Source of the DNA: Flavobacterium jumunjinense
GTDB lineage: Bacteria > Bacteroidota > Bacteroidia > Flavobacteriales > Flavobacteriaceae
Length of the DNA: 64,000 bases
Direction: 5' to 3'
Assembly (NCBI RefSeq): GCF_021650975.2
Contig: NZ_CP091285.1
Span: 1-64,000, forward strand
Shown here: positions 46,773 to 55,191 of the stretch, one piece after another
How the letters are laid out: every line of letters begins with the position of its first letter
How positions within the stretch are numbered: position 1 is the stretch's first letter
Made by a program: the position numbers and the translations under genes
Notes under the pieces: model-generated
The model's database searches: none
The model's input: only the letters and a program-made list of their open reading frames with translations
Told to the model about the DNA's origin: nothing

Positions 46773-49700
46773 TTATTCTTTCTCCCATTTCTTACGCTCA
46801 ACGATGTAGTAAATTAATGGCACTACAAGTAAGGTTAAGATGGTAGAAACAATGGCTCCAGCTACTAATGAAATGGCTAATCCTTGGAAAATAGGATCAA
46901 ATAATATAATGGATGCTCCAATAACTACTGCTCCTGTTGTTAACAAAATGGGGGTTGTTCTTACTGCTCCTGCTTCAATAATCGCTTGTTTTATTTCAAT
47001 TCCTTCTTTTAATCGGATTTCGATAAAGTCGATTAACAAGACGGAGTTCCTGACCATCACTCCTGCTAAAGCTATCATTCCAATGAAAGAGGTTGCAGTG
47101 AAGAACGCATTCAAAAGCCAGTGTCCTAATACAATTCCAATTAAGGATAATGGAATCGCAACCATCATTACTAATGGGGTTTTGAAATTTTGGAACCAAC
47201 CTACAATCAACATATAAATTACAATAATCACTACTAAGAAAGCAGTTCCTAAATCACGGAATACTTCTAAAGTAATTTGCCATTCTCCATCCCATTTTAC
47301 AGTAAAATTACTTTCATCAGAAGGCTGGTCAGCATACAATTCGTTTACTGTATAGCCTTTTGGTAAATCCATTTTTTGCAACTTCTCGTTCATTCCTAAA
47401 ATTGCATACACCGGACTTTCCAAGGCTCCTGCCATATCTGCTAAAACATAGACCACTCTTTTTTGATCTTTACGATAAATGGTATTTTGTAACGTATCTG
47501 TTTTTACTTTTACCAAATCACTTACAGCCACTACATTCCCTTGCGAACCTTTAATCTTTAAATTTTGAATGTCTTGCAATGATGTTTTATCAGCATCATC
47601 TAATGACAACACAATTCCTACTGGGTCATTTGAACGTTCGTCATACAAATTCGAAACAGGCATTTCTCTTAGCAAATACGTTAGATTACCCACTACTTGT
47701 TGGGGAGCAATTCCGTTTAGCATGGCTTTTTCTCTGTCCACTTCTAGTTTGTATTCTACTTGAGGAGCTTCTACCATCCAATCGGCATCTACTACATCGT
47801 CTGTGTTTTCTAAAATGGTTTTTACTTGATTGGCTACTTTAATTTGATCTTCATAATTAGGTCCGTACACCTCAGCTACTAATGTTGATAAAACTGGAGG
47901 ACCTGGTGGCACCTCAACAATTTTTACATTGGCACCATATTTTTTAGCAATTTTTTGAATTTCAGGTCGCACTACTTTTGCTATATCGTGACTTTGTAAA
48001 TCTCTGTCTTCTTTGTGTAATAAGTTTACTTGAATATCAGCCATATTACTACCTCCACGCATGTCGTAATGACGCACTAAACCGTTGAAAGTGATAGGTG
48101 CTGATGCTCCAATATAATTTTGGTAATCCACTACCTCTGGAACCGTTGAAAGATACTGCGCAATTTCTTTTGTTACTGCTGCTGTTCTTTCTAGAGTAGT
48201 TCCTTCTGGCATATCTACTACTACTTGGAATTCGTTTTTATTATCAAAAGGTAACATTTTTACTAGTACCGATTTCGTAAAGAACATTGCTACTGAACCT
48301 AATAATAAAACGATGGTCACAATGAACATTAAGTTTCGTTTTTTCGAATTGTTCAATAATGGTTCTTCGATTCTTTTGTAGATTCTATAAATTCTTGATG
48401 TTTCTAAACCTTCTTCTTCTTTGTGTGCTTGTTCGTCTTTTTCTTGCAATAAATGATAACCCAAATAAGGGGTAACTGTTAAAGCTACAAACAAGGACAA
48501 CAACATAGCAATAGAAGCACCAATTGGCATCGGACTCATATAAGGCCCCATCATTCCAGATACAAAAGCCATGGGTAAAATAGCTGCAATAACTGTAAAT
48601 GTTGCTAAGATGGTTGGGTTTCCTACTTCATTAATCGCATAAATAGCTGCTTGTTTGAATGGGAGTCGCTTCATCTTGAAATGGCGGTGCATATTTTCAG
48701 CAATAATGATACTATCATCGACTACAATTCCTACTACGAATACTAGTGCAAAAAGCGTAATTCTATTTAGGGTATACCCCAATAAATAATAACTGAATAA
48801 AGTCAAAGCGAACGTTAAAGGAACAGAGAAGAATACGACTAATCCACCTCTCCAACCCATAGCCAACATTACCAAAATAGTAACGGCTAAAATTGCCACC
48901 CCTAAATGTAGTAACAATTCCCCAACTTTATCTGAAGCGGTTGCTCCATAATTACGAGATACTTCTACATGAACATCGGTTGGAATTAAATTCTTTTTTA
49001 AGCCTTCTACTCTTGTTAGAATTTTATCGGCAATTTTCATCGCATCCGCTCCTTTTACTTTGGCTACTGAAATGGTTACTGCTGGATATTCTGATTTGTA
49101 ATTGGCAAATTTTTCATTGGCTTTGCCATATCCGAAAGACACATAATTCTTTGGTGTTTGTGGTCCGTCTTGAATATTGGCTACTTGTTTTAAATAAACG
49201 GGTCTGTTTTGGTTGATACCAATTACTAAATTTTCTACATCTTCAGAAGTAGTTAAAAACTTTCCTGTTGTTACTAAATATTCGGTGTCATTTTGAACGA
49301 AACTTCCCGATTGTGCACTTCCATTATTGGCTTGAATCATTTGCATGATGCTCAATGCATCTACTTTGTTTTCGGCCATTTTGTCTTTGTCTAAAACGAC
49401 TTTCAACTCACGCGTTCTTCCACCTATTTCTTTGGTAATCGCAACATCTTTTACTTTTTCAATTTCTGATGTTACTTCTTCTGCTATTTGACGCAATTGG
49501 AAATCGCTGTACTTTTCGCTCCAAAGCGTTAACCCTAACATAGGAACATCATCAATTGAACGGGTTTTTACCATAGGCTGATAGACGCCTTGTGGAAACA
49601 TGTCTTGGTGTTTTATCAATTCGTCATATAATTTCACATAGGAATCTTCGCTGTTTTCTCCTACATAAAATTGCACTACCATCATGGCTTGACCGTTCAT

Positions 49701-49967
49701 TGCCATACTATGAATGTGCTCTACTCCTTTTATGTTGCCAATTACTTTTTCTAGTGGTTTTATGACTCTGCTTTCCACTTCTTTAGGGCTTGCTCCTGGA
49801 TAACCTACCATTACGTCGGCCATTGGAACATTAATTTGTGGTTCTTCTTCTCTTGGAATTAAGAACGAACTGTACGATCCAATGATCATCAACGCTACCA
49901 TTAATAAAATGGTTAGTTTTGAGTTGATGAAGAAATTGGCTATTTTACCTGATATACCTTCTTGCAT
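46773..49967 (-). CDS. RND efflux transporter, permease subunit
   Basis: Inner-membrane proton-driven pump of the resistance-nodulation-division superfamily. The 1064-residue protein has the usual 12-helix plan with two large periplasmic loops. The TM4 Asp pair lies in FVVGIVVDDSIIIAENMHRH and the TM4-region glycine motif precedes it. The C-terminal half has FIGMIALAGVMVRNSVLLIDF. Substrate is uncertain: it lacks clear heavy-metal motifs of CusA and groups better with general RND permeases. It is the third gene of tolC-adaptor-pump on the minus strand, 74 bp from the adaptor gene. Confidence 0.95.
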   Translation of the reverse strand: MQEGISGKIANFFINSKLTILLMVALMIIGSYSSFLIPREEEPQINVPMADVMVGYPGASPKEVESRVIKPLEKVIGNIKGVEHIHSMAMNGQAMMVVQFYVGENSEDSYVKLYDELIKHQDMFPQGVYQPMVKTRSIDDVPMLGLTLWSEKYSDFQLRQIAEEVTSEIEKVKDVAITKEIGGRTRELKVVLDKDKMAENKVDALSIMQMIQANNGSAQSGSFVQNDTEYLVTTGKFLTTSEDVENLVIGINQNRPVYLKQVANIQDGPQTPKNYVSFGYGKANEKFANYKSEYPAVTISVAKVKGADAMKIADKILTRVEGLKKNLIPTDVHVEVSRNYGATASDKVGELLLHLGVAILAVTILVMLAMGWRGGLVVFFSVPLTFALTLFSYYLLGYTLNRITLFALVFVVGIVVDDSIIIAENMHRHFKMKRLPFKQAAIYAINEVGNPTILATFTVIAAILPMAFVSGMMGPYMSPMPIGASIAMLLSLFVALTVTPYLGYHLLQEKDEQAHKEEEGLETSRIYRIYKRIEEPLLNNSKKRNLMFIVTIVLLLGSVAMFFTKSVLVKMLPFDNKNEFQVVVDMPEGTTLERTAAVTKEIAQYLSTVPEVVDYQNYIGASAPITFNGLVRHYDMRGGSNMADIQVNLLHKEDRDLQSHDIAKVVRPEIQKIAKKYGANVKIVEVPPGPPVLSTLVAEVYGPNYEDQIKVANQVKTILENTDDVVDADWMVEAPQVEYKLEVDREKAMLNGIAPQQVVGNLTYLLREMPVSNLYDERSNDPVGIVLSLDDADKTSLQDIQNLKIKGSQGNVVAVSDLVKVKTDTLQNTIYRKDQKRVVYVLADMAGALESPVYAILGMNEKLQKMDLPKGYTVNELYADQPSDESNFTVKWDGEWQITLEVFRDLGTAFLVVIIVIYMLIVGWFQNFKTPLVMMVAIPLSLIGIVLGHWLLNAFFTATSFIGMIALAGVMVRNSVLLIDFIEIRLKEGIEIKQAIIEAGAVRTTPILLTTGAVVIGASIILFDPIFQGLAISLVAGAIVSTILTLLVVPLIYYIVERKKWEKE

Positions 49968-50041
49968 TTTTTTTAGTTTAAAAGTTTAAGGTTTAAAAGT
50001 TTAAAGTTGTTTGCCAACTAAACCTAAAAACTGAACACTGA

Positions 50042-51121
50042 TTACTGAATACTAACTTTAGCTCCGTTGTACAACTTTCCATCTGCTGAAAGAATGTAAG
50101 CTTCGTCTGCAGCTAATCCTGAAAGGACTTCTACTTGGTTGCCGTAGGTTTTTCCGATTCTTAACCAACGTAATATGGCTACGTTTCCACTTCCTACTGT
50201 ATATACTCCTGTCAATTGACCGTTTCTTACTAGTGCACTTTCTGGTACTAAAACAGTAGTTGCATTTGCTGTTGCTTGTGCTTTCTCAATTGGGAATTGT
50301 ACGTTGACAAACATACCTGATAAGATGGTCTTGTCTGTTTTGTCTAAGTTTATTTTTACCAAATATTGTCCGCCTGTGTTTTTAGCTGATAAACTTACTT
50401 CTATCACTTTTCCTGTTACTTCCTTGTTTAAGGATTTGATGTTGATGGTTACTGGCATTCCGTTTTTGATGGATGAAATATCACTTTCTGAAACCATGGC
50501 AGTGACTTGCATTTTCCCTGAACCTTCAATACTTACTAAAGGCATTCCTGGATTTGCCATGTCTCCTTCTTTTATGAAAGTATTGGTTACTGTTCCAGTG
50601 AAAGGTGCCGTAATGTTAGCATAATTAAACTGTGCTACTACTTCGTTACGCATTTGTTTGGCCGCTTCTAAACCCGCTTTTGCCATTTCGTAACGCGACG
50701 TCATATCGTCTAGTTCTTTTTGAGAAGCACTTTGTTGTGCAAACAAATTTGTAAAACGCTCATAATCTTTCTTTGCGTTGTTAAAAGCAGCTGTTGCTTG
50801 TGTTATAGAAGCATCCACTTGTGCTTTTTTCGCTTGTAAATCGGTGTTGTTGATAGTAACTAATTGTTGGCCTTCTTTTACGTTTTGTCCGACTTTTACA
50901 TTGACTTTGGTTACATAGCCCATCATTCTAGTGCTTAAATTAGCACTGTTTTCGGATTCTATTTTTCCACTTGCTGACACATACGGACTGGTGTCGTTTG
51001 TACTTTTACCAGAAACTTTTACCACAATAGCTGGTGTGTTGTCTACTGCTTCTTTTTTATCACTTCCGCATGATGTTAGGGTAAGTGTTATTGCTATAAT
51101 TAGGGTTGTTATCTTTTTCAT
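50042..51121 (-). CDS. RND efflux periplasmic adaptor (membrane fusion protein)
   Basis: Links the RND pump to the TolC channel. The 359-residue lipoprotein has a signal ending LTLTSCGSDKK with lipidated Cys18. The barrel-sandwich (biotinyl-lipoyl-like) halves lie at YVTKVNVKVGQNVKEGQQLVTIN and FNYANITAPFTGTVTNTFIKEG, flanking a coiled-coil hairpin (about 100-165). Then come a beta-barrel and a membrane-proximal domain. Second gene of the efflux operon; the gap to tolC (159 bp) holds a partial copy of the 108-bp direct repeat. Confidence 0.95.
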   Translation of the reverse strand: MKKITTLIIAITLTLTSCGSDKKEAVDNTPAIVVKVSGKSTNDTSPYVSASGKIESENSANLSTRMMGYVTKVNVKVGQNVKEGQQLVTINNTDLQAKKAQVDASITQATAAFNNAKKDYERFTNLFAQQSASQKELDDMTSRYEMAKAGLEAAKQMRNEVVAQFNYANITAPFTGTVTNTFIKEGDMANPGMPLVSIEGSGKMQVTAMVSESDISSIKNGMPVTINIKSLNKEVTGKVIEVSLSAKNTGGQYLVKINLDKTDKTILSGMFVNVQFPIEKAQATANATTVLVPESALVRNGQLTGVYTVGSGNVAILRWLRIGKTYGNQVEVLSGLAADEAYILSADGKLYNGAKVSIQ

Positions 51122-51190
51122 TTTATAATTGTTGTATGTTATGAGTTGTGGGTTGTGTTTTCTATTGATTTCTTTATGTTTGTATTGTGT

Positions 51191-51239
51191 TTTTTAATGG
51201 CACGCTGATGAAGCAGATTTTTTCGGATTTTATTTCTTT
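51191..51239 (+). repeat. Partial copy (49 bp) of the dispersed GGCACGCTGATGAAG repeat
   Basis: Matches the right part of the copies at 53034 and 53464 (TGGCACGCTGATGAAGCAG and following TTTTATTTCTTT) with two changes. It sits in the untranslated gap between tolC and the adaptor gene. Confidence 0.8.
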
Positions 51240-51280
51240 GCTTTCTTCTTCCCGCTTCCATCTTCTATCTTCCGTCTTCC

Positions 51281-52594
51281 TTACTGGGTTAAAAACTGCA
51301 AATATTCTTTGGTGAAATTGTATTCGAAAACGGCTTGCAGGTGTTCTAATTCCTTTTGGGCTACTTGGGTTTCTGCCGTTAGTAAATCGCTGGTTTTTTC
51401 TAGTCCTTGTTCGAATCTGTTTTGACGAATTCTGAAGGCTTCTTGACTTTGTTCGAACGCTAGTTTAGATAGATTCACTTTATTTTCTGCGTCTTTTAAT
51501 TGTCGGTTGGTTTTATTGACTTCTAACTGACTTTGCTTTTTGTATTGTTCGGTTTCAATAGTGGCTTTGTTGTATTCGGCTTTTGCTTTTTGGGTTTTCC
51601 CAATGTTTTTGTAGCCATCGAAAATATCCCATGATAGTTGTGCTCCTATTAGATAGCCTTTGGCATTCGTACCTAAAAATTTACTATCGTATAATTGGTA
51701 ATTCCCAAAAGCGTTTAATCTTGGCAGGAAACCATATTTAGACGATTGGAACATTTTTTTATAGGCTTCTGATGATTTTTCCATGGCTTGAATGTCTTTT
51801 CTTGACGTATTCAAACTCGTATTAATCTCTTCCAAAGTGATTTCGTTTGCCAATTCCTCTGTGGGTTGATAGGTCTTTCCATTCGTATCTTCGTTCAACA
51901 GAAACGCTAAATAATCGGAAGCATTTTGCACGTTACTTTTAGCATATTGCAATTGGTTTGTAATTTCGTTTACACGTACTTGCACGTTTAACAAATCGGT
52001 TTTTTGAAGCATGCCGTTTTTAAAGTAGTTATTTACCATCTTAAGGTTGCTTTGTGCGGTTTCGTTTGCTTTTTCTAAAACCGTAACTGCTTTGTAAGCC
52101 AATTGCAATTGCATATAGGCTTTTGAGGTTTCTAGTACCAAATATTCTTTGGTTCTTTCGGTTTGCAATTGAAACGCATCCATTTTAGCTTTAGCGGCTT
52201 GTCTTCCTAATACCCCATCGATATTTAGTAACGGTTGTTTGACTTCAATTACTGTGGCAAAATTTTGTATTCTATCAGGATTGTTTAACAAAGCTGGATT
52301 GAAATCGGCTTGTGTAAGGATTTCTTGATTTAATTTGGAACCAAAAGCCATTAAAGGATTTGTGGTGACGATTCCTGTATATGACACATTCACATTTGGC
52401 ATAAAAATCGCATTCGACTGACGATAATCGGCTTTTGCAGCTTGAAAAGAGGCTTCTGCTGCTTTGATTTGCAGGTTCTTTTCTGTGGCTTTTTGTACGA
52501 CTTCCGCTTTGGATATGGGAAGTGTTTCTTGACTGTAGGTTACTACTGTGAGTAGTACGATGGCAAGTGTGTATATTCTTTTTATTTTCTTCAT
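51281..52594 (-). CDS. TolC family outer-membrane efflux channel
   Basis: Outer-membrane channel of the tripartite pump. The 437-residue protein has a signal peptide (ending TVVTYSQ) and the long alpha-helical, Ala/Gln/Lys-rich repeats of the OEP family in two halves (about 25-210 and 240-437). Examples are ALEKANETAQSNLKMVNNYF and QSQEAFRIRQNRFEQGLEK. First gene of the efflux operon, with a -7 motif 26 bp upstream and two identical-type palindromes just beyond it. Alternative in-frame starts are not needed. Confidence 0.94.
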   Translation of the reverse strand: MKKIKRIYTLAIVLLTVVTYSQETLPISKAEVVQKATEKNLQIKAAEASFQAAKADYRQSNAIFMPNVNVSYTGIVTTNPLMAFGSKLNQEILTQADFNPALLNNPDRIQNFATVIEVKQPLLNIDGVLGRQAAKAKMDAFQLQTERTKEYLVLETSKAYMQLQLAYKAVTVLEKANETAQSNLKMVNNYFKNGMLQKTDLLNVQVRVNEITNQLQYAKSNVQNASDYLAFLLNEDTNGKTYQPTEELANEITLEEINTSLNTSRKDIQAMEKSSEAYKKMFQSSKYGFLPRLNAFGNYQLYDSKFLGTNAKGYLIGAQLSWDIFDGYKNIGKTQKAKAEYNKATIETEQYKKQSQLEVNKTNRQLKDAENKVNLSKLAFEQSQEAFRIRQNRFEQGLEKTSDLLTAETQVAQKELEHLQAVFEYNFTKEYLQFLTQ

Positions 52595-52619
52595 TGTTTT
52601 TTATTCTTATTTACAAGAA

Positions 52620-52627
52620 CAAAAGTA
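52620..52627 (-). promoter_or_regulatory. -7 promoter motif for the efflux operon
   Basis: TACTTTTG on the minus strand, 26 bp before the tolC ATG. Confidence 0.6.
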
Positions 52628-52649
52628 CAATGGGAAATATGGGGTTTTG

Positions 52650-52685
52650 GTAACTCGTGTTACATAGGGTTGTAACAAAGGTTAC
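52650..52685. promoter_or_regulatory. Twin palindromic operators upstream of tolC
   Basis: GTAACTCGTGTTAC (52650-52663) and GTAACAAAGGTTAC (52672-52685) share the form GTAAC-N4-GTTAC, each followed by ATAGG, with centres 22 bp apart (about two helical turns). They lie just upstream of the -7 motif, where a dimeric repressor or activator would bind. No regulator gene is adjacent. Confidence 0.65.
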
Positions 52686-52724
52686 ATAGGAAAATCGATT
52701 AGGTCTGCATGTGTTAGAAATATA

Positions 52725-52994
52725 TTTCCGTGTATTCTTTTTTCTTCCGTGTGTTCTTTTTTTCTTCCGTGTGCTACAAATGAGTAACTCTCGCTTATAA
52801 ATGAGTTTCCGTGTATTACTTTTAAGTTTCCGTGTATTAAAACAGAACAACTCTCGGTTACAATTGATTTTCCGTGTATTGCATTTAAGTTTCCGTGTAT
52901 TGAAATAGAACAACTCTCGGTTATAATTGAATTTCCGTAGGATGAAAGTAAGCTTCTACCGCTTACAAATGAGCTTCCGTAGGGTAGTAAGTAA
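52725..52994. repeat. 21-bp tandem array 1 (TTTCCGTGTATT type)
   Basis: Eleven units in exact 21-bp register from 52764 to 52994, plus two nearby units at 52725 and 52744 slightly out of register. Unit core TTTCCGTGTATT or the variant CAACTCTCGGTT, followed by a variable 9 bp. Three units form a 63-bp super-repeat (52806-52868 and 52869-52931 differ at 6 of 63 positions). Two minus-strand frames stay open with heptapeptide periodicity. Confidence 0.85.
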
Positions 52995-53033
52995 CTAAAA
53001 ATTGGAGACTGTCCAAAAAACTGTGTAAAGTTA

Positions 53034-53141
53034 CATTTCGTACTCCATTTCATTTCGTAAAAAACACTTCAACTGACGCTCTTTTTAGTGGCACGCTGAT
53101 GAAGCAGATTTTTACAGATTTTATTTCTTTTGTAAGTGGAG
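53034..53141 (+). repeat. 108-bp direct repeat, copy 1
   Basis: Contains TACTCCATTTCATTTCG, CACTTCAACT and TGGCACGCTGATGAAGCAG. Nearly identical to 53464-53571, exactly 430 bp to the right; the pair flanks array 2. Confidence 0.9.
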
Positions 53142-53190
53142 CGAGTTACAGAGGAAATTGTTGGTTAGAAAATTAATCAAGCGTAAAGAT

Positions 53191-53400
53191 AATTTGATTG
53201 AGTTTAAACCAAACTTAAAACATATTAAACATAACTTAATGCATATTAAACCACACTTAATTACTATTAAGCAAAACTTGATGCATATTAAACATAACTT
53301 AATACACATTAAACTGCACTTAATTACTATTAAGCAAAACTTGATTAGTAGTTCTCCGCAATTGATTAGTAGTTCACTAAATCAAGTTAGCAGTAAACAA
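53191..53400. repeat. 21-bp tandem array 2 with phased palindromes
   Basis: Ten units of 21 bp. Units 2-7 each carry the inverted repeat TTAAT-N4-ATTAA (or one-base variants), so the palindromes recur every 21 bp, two helical turns, on one DNA face. Units 53254-53274 and 53317-53337 are identical. The last three units degrade to TTGATTAGTAGTTC types. A plus-strand frame (53158-53415, TTG start) reads as heptads N-L-x-H-I-K-x with a/d Leu/Ile, a possible but unproven coiled coil. Confidence 0.85.
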
Positions 53401-53463
53401 ATTAAGAAAGTGTAAAAATTACTTTGAAGTCAGGAGACTTCGAAGAGCGTGGAGTTCTCAATA

Positions 53464-53571
53464 CATTTCTTACTCCATTTCATTTCGTAAAAAACACTTC
53501 AACTTACGCTCTTTTTAATGGCACGCTGATGAAGCAGATTTTTACAGATTTTATTTCTTTTGTAAGTGGAG
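53464..53571 (+). repeat. 108-bp direct repeat, copy 2
   Basis: Matches 53034-53141 with about three substitutions. Confidence 0.9.
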
Positions 53572-53631
53572 TGATATTTAACATTGCTTTGAAGTTAGGG
53601 GGAAAGTATAAAAATTACTTTGAAGAGCTAT

Positions 53632-54060
53632 TTATCTCTTTTCCATCAGAATAATAGTTCCTCCATCTGCCATCCATTTATGGAAATAACTATAATTTTT
53701 ATCAGCGTAAATAGTTCCACCTCTTATCTCGTCAGTACTATCAAAATGGAATGTCTTTACATCTACAAGATCCTTTAATTCAGTACTACTATCAATACCA
53801 TTTTCTGTACGGACAAAACATCTATCACAAAACACATCATTTATCCAGACATAATATGTGTTTTCTACATCTTCATTATTTAAAGATTTTAGGTAAAGAT
53901 TTCTATTAGCATCTGAATATAAATCATCTCTAATTAACGTATAATCACTATGTCCGATGTCAATTAAGTCTGTTATTTTAGCTTTAATTTGATGTTCTTT
54001 TTTCTTATCTATGCAAGCTACTATTAAAAAGAGTACTATAAAAAATAGATATCTATTCAT
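53632..54060 (-). CDS. Hypothetical lipoprotein
   Basis: Not recognised. With the start at 54060 (MNRYLFFIVLF) the product is 142 residues, with a lipoprotein signal ending LIVAC (Cys16). Mature part acidic, with a paired-cysteine segment VFCDRCF (possible disulfide) and a C-terminal KWMADGGTIILMEKR. The longer in-frame start at 54126 would bury the signal peptide and is rejected. One base separates its ATG from the stop of the small ORF upstream, suggesting translational coupling. It is the last gene of the right-hand island. Confidence 0.75.
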   Translation of the reverse strand: MNRYLFFIVLFLIVACIDKKKEHQIKAKITDLIDIGHSDYTLIRDDLYSDANRNLYLKSLNNEDVENTYYVWINDVFCDRCFVRTENGIDSSTELKDLVDVKTFHFDSTDEIRGGTIYADKNYSYFHKWMADGGTIILMEKR

Positions 54061-54061
54061 G

Positions 54062-54178
54062 TTAAATTGTTTTACAATTGCTTCGAAGAGTGAGTTTAAT
54101 ATATTGATCGATAGCTTCATATCCATCTTGATAAGTGAAGTATCCTTTCCATATTTGTATATTATTTGTTATTTGCAT
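54062..54178 (-). pseudogene. Short ORF (38 codons), possible N-terminal remnant of a lost gene
   Basis: ATG at 54178, TAA at 54064-54062; begins 17 bp after the stop of the 240-residue gene and ends one base before the next ATG. The product (MQITNNIQIWKGYFTYQDGY and 18 more residues) looks like the start of a globular domain, with a W-x-G-Y-F-x-Y-x-x-G-Y pattern, cut short. Either a small gene or a truncated one. Family not recognised. Confidence 0.35.
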
Positions 54179-54195
54179 TTAACTAAAGTTGTTTT

Positions 54196-54918
54196 CTAGT
54201 TTCCAATGATTCCTAATTCGTCATTAACATCATTTCGTTGAGAAAGCTTAGTTGGATTGATACTCCATTCTTCTGCTATTTTCATAACGAGTTCTTCGTC
54301 GGCATAAACTAAATCTTCTTGTTCCCAATAACTATCTGATGCTGCTTCTTTAGATAGTGAATTGAATAAATTTAATCCTTTTTCAGCCTTTGTTGGTTCC
54401 CCAAATACTTTATTATTTTCTCCGATTTCTCCTAAATAGGAATAAATCCTAACGGTTTTTCCTTTTACCGATTTCATCCAATGATGATACTCTACTACTC
54501 TATGTGTTCCAAAAGATTGTGCTTCACCAAACTCTAAGCTTAATTGATTTAGTTTAATTTCTAATTCGTTTACATCTTTTAAACTTCCTCCATTTTTCAT
54601 GAATCGCATACCCACAACTAAAGTCCATTGTCCAACTTGTGGCGTTATGAAAACTCCCTCATTGTAAGCTATTTCAATTCCGCTTTTCCAATTGGCTTGT
54701 TGTGTATTTTTAAGATCTAAAATTTCTATTATTCTTTTTTTGTCATTTGTTTTAACAGCTATCCAAACCGTTTTATAACCAAAATCAATAGGAGTATCTT
54801 TTTCAGTTAAAATCAATTTTGGCTCTTTTTTAAATTGTGCTGTAACATTATTTCTTTTGGCAATCCAAATAGACAAAAATATAAAAGCAACGATTGCTAT
54901 GATTAGTAATATTTTCAT
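54196..54918 (-). CDS. Hypothetical membrane-anchored protein, possible immunity-type
   Basis: A 240-residue protein with an N-terminal membrane helix (2-18) and a soluble domain. It contains PIDFGYKTVWIAVKTND, GQWTLVVGMRF, FGEAQSFGTHRVVEYHHWMKS and IYSYLGEIGENNKVFGEPT. From memory this set of motifs recurs in bacterial hypothetical proteins often found in toxin/immunity neighbourhoods; I cannot name a family. A complete dispersed repeat (54968-55090) with a promoter lies directly upstream, so it is probably transcribed from it, together with the small ORF and lipoprotein downstream. Confidence 0.75.
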   Translation of the reverse strand: MKILLIIAIVAFIFLSIWIAKRNNVTAQFKKEPKLILTEKDTPIDFGYKTVWIAVKTNDKKRIIEILDLKNTQQANWKSGIEIAYNEGVFITPQVGQWTLVVGMRFMKNGGSLKDVNELEIKLNQLSLEFGEAQSFGTHRVVEYHHWMKSVKGKTVRIYSYLGEIGENNKVFGEPTKAEKGLNLFNSLSKEAASDSYWEQEDLVYADEELVMKIAEEWSINPTKLSQRNDVNDELGIIGN

Positions 54919-54967
54919 TAGTAGTAATTTTAATTAATTAACATGTTAGTAATTATCTTAATCACTT

Positions 54968-55090
54968 CACACAAATCTAAACTTTTGCATGTAAACAGGC
55001 AATAGGTATTTAAAAGCTTCTCGATACATTTTTTATAAAATTGCTGTTCGTGTTTTATAAAAAATACTAGAAGTAGCGGTGTGCTGGTTA
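54968..55090 (-). repeat. Dispersed hairpin-promoter repeat, copy 1 (complete)
   Basis: On the minus strand: hairpin ATTTTTTATAAAA / TTTTATAAAAAAT (55065-55028, 12-base loop), then TTG (55002-55000), a 20-bp spacer and TAGATTTG (54979-54972), then the gene start 54 bp on. A full Bacteroidetes promoter is thus part of the repeat. Confidence 0.9.
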
Positions 55091-55191
55091 CAAAAGTCTA
55101 TTTCTATCCAACTTTATCACTTTGATTCTATAGAACATTACGAAGTTTTTGTATAAGTATGAGGTCTTTTTATAAAAGAACAAAAACTAAT

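Larger units (their letters stand above)
52595..53631. other. Gene-free kilobase with two tandem arrays and a duplicated element
   Basis: Holds the efflux promoter and twin palindromes (52620-52685), a 21-bp array (52725-52994), a 108-bp repeat (53034-53141), a second 21-bp array (53191-53400) and a second 108-bp repeat copy (53464-53571). Open frames here on both strands arise from the repeat periodicity and lack convincing starts; I do not call genes. Confidence 0.7.

Noticed and set aside
52611..53053. Two overlapping minus-strand frames with N-T-R-K-L-K and I-H-G-N heptads
   Set aside because: Both arise from the 21-bp period (divisible by three) and are equally open; neither has a convincing start. 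One is partly fused to the efflux operator region.
52725..53400. CRISPR array
   Set aside because: Period is 21 bp with no long conserved repeat and no unique spacers of about 30 bp; no cas genes nearby.
53158..53415. Plus-strand 85-codon frame with leucine/isoleucine heptads
   Set aside because: Begins at TTG without a promoter and the reverse strand is open as well because units are palindromic. Kept only as an alternative explanation of array 2.
53424..53654. Plus-strand 76-codon frame over the second 108-bp repeat
   Set aside because: The matching first copy does not preserve the frame, and no family resemblance or promoter is visible.
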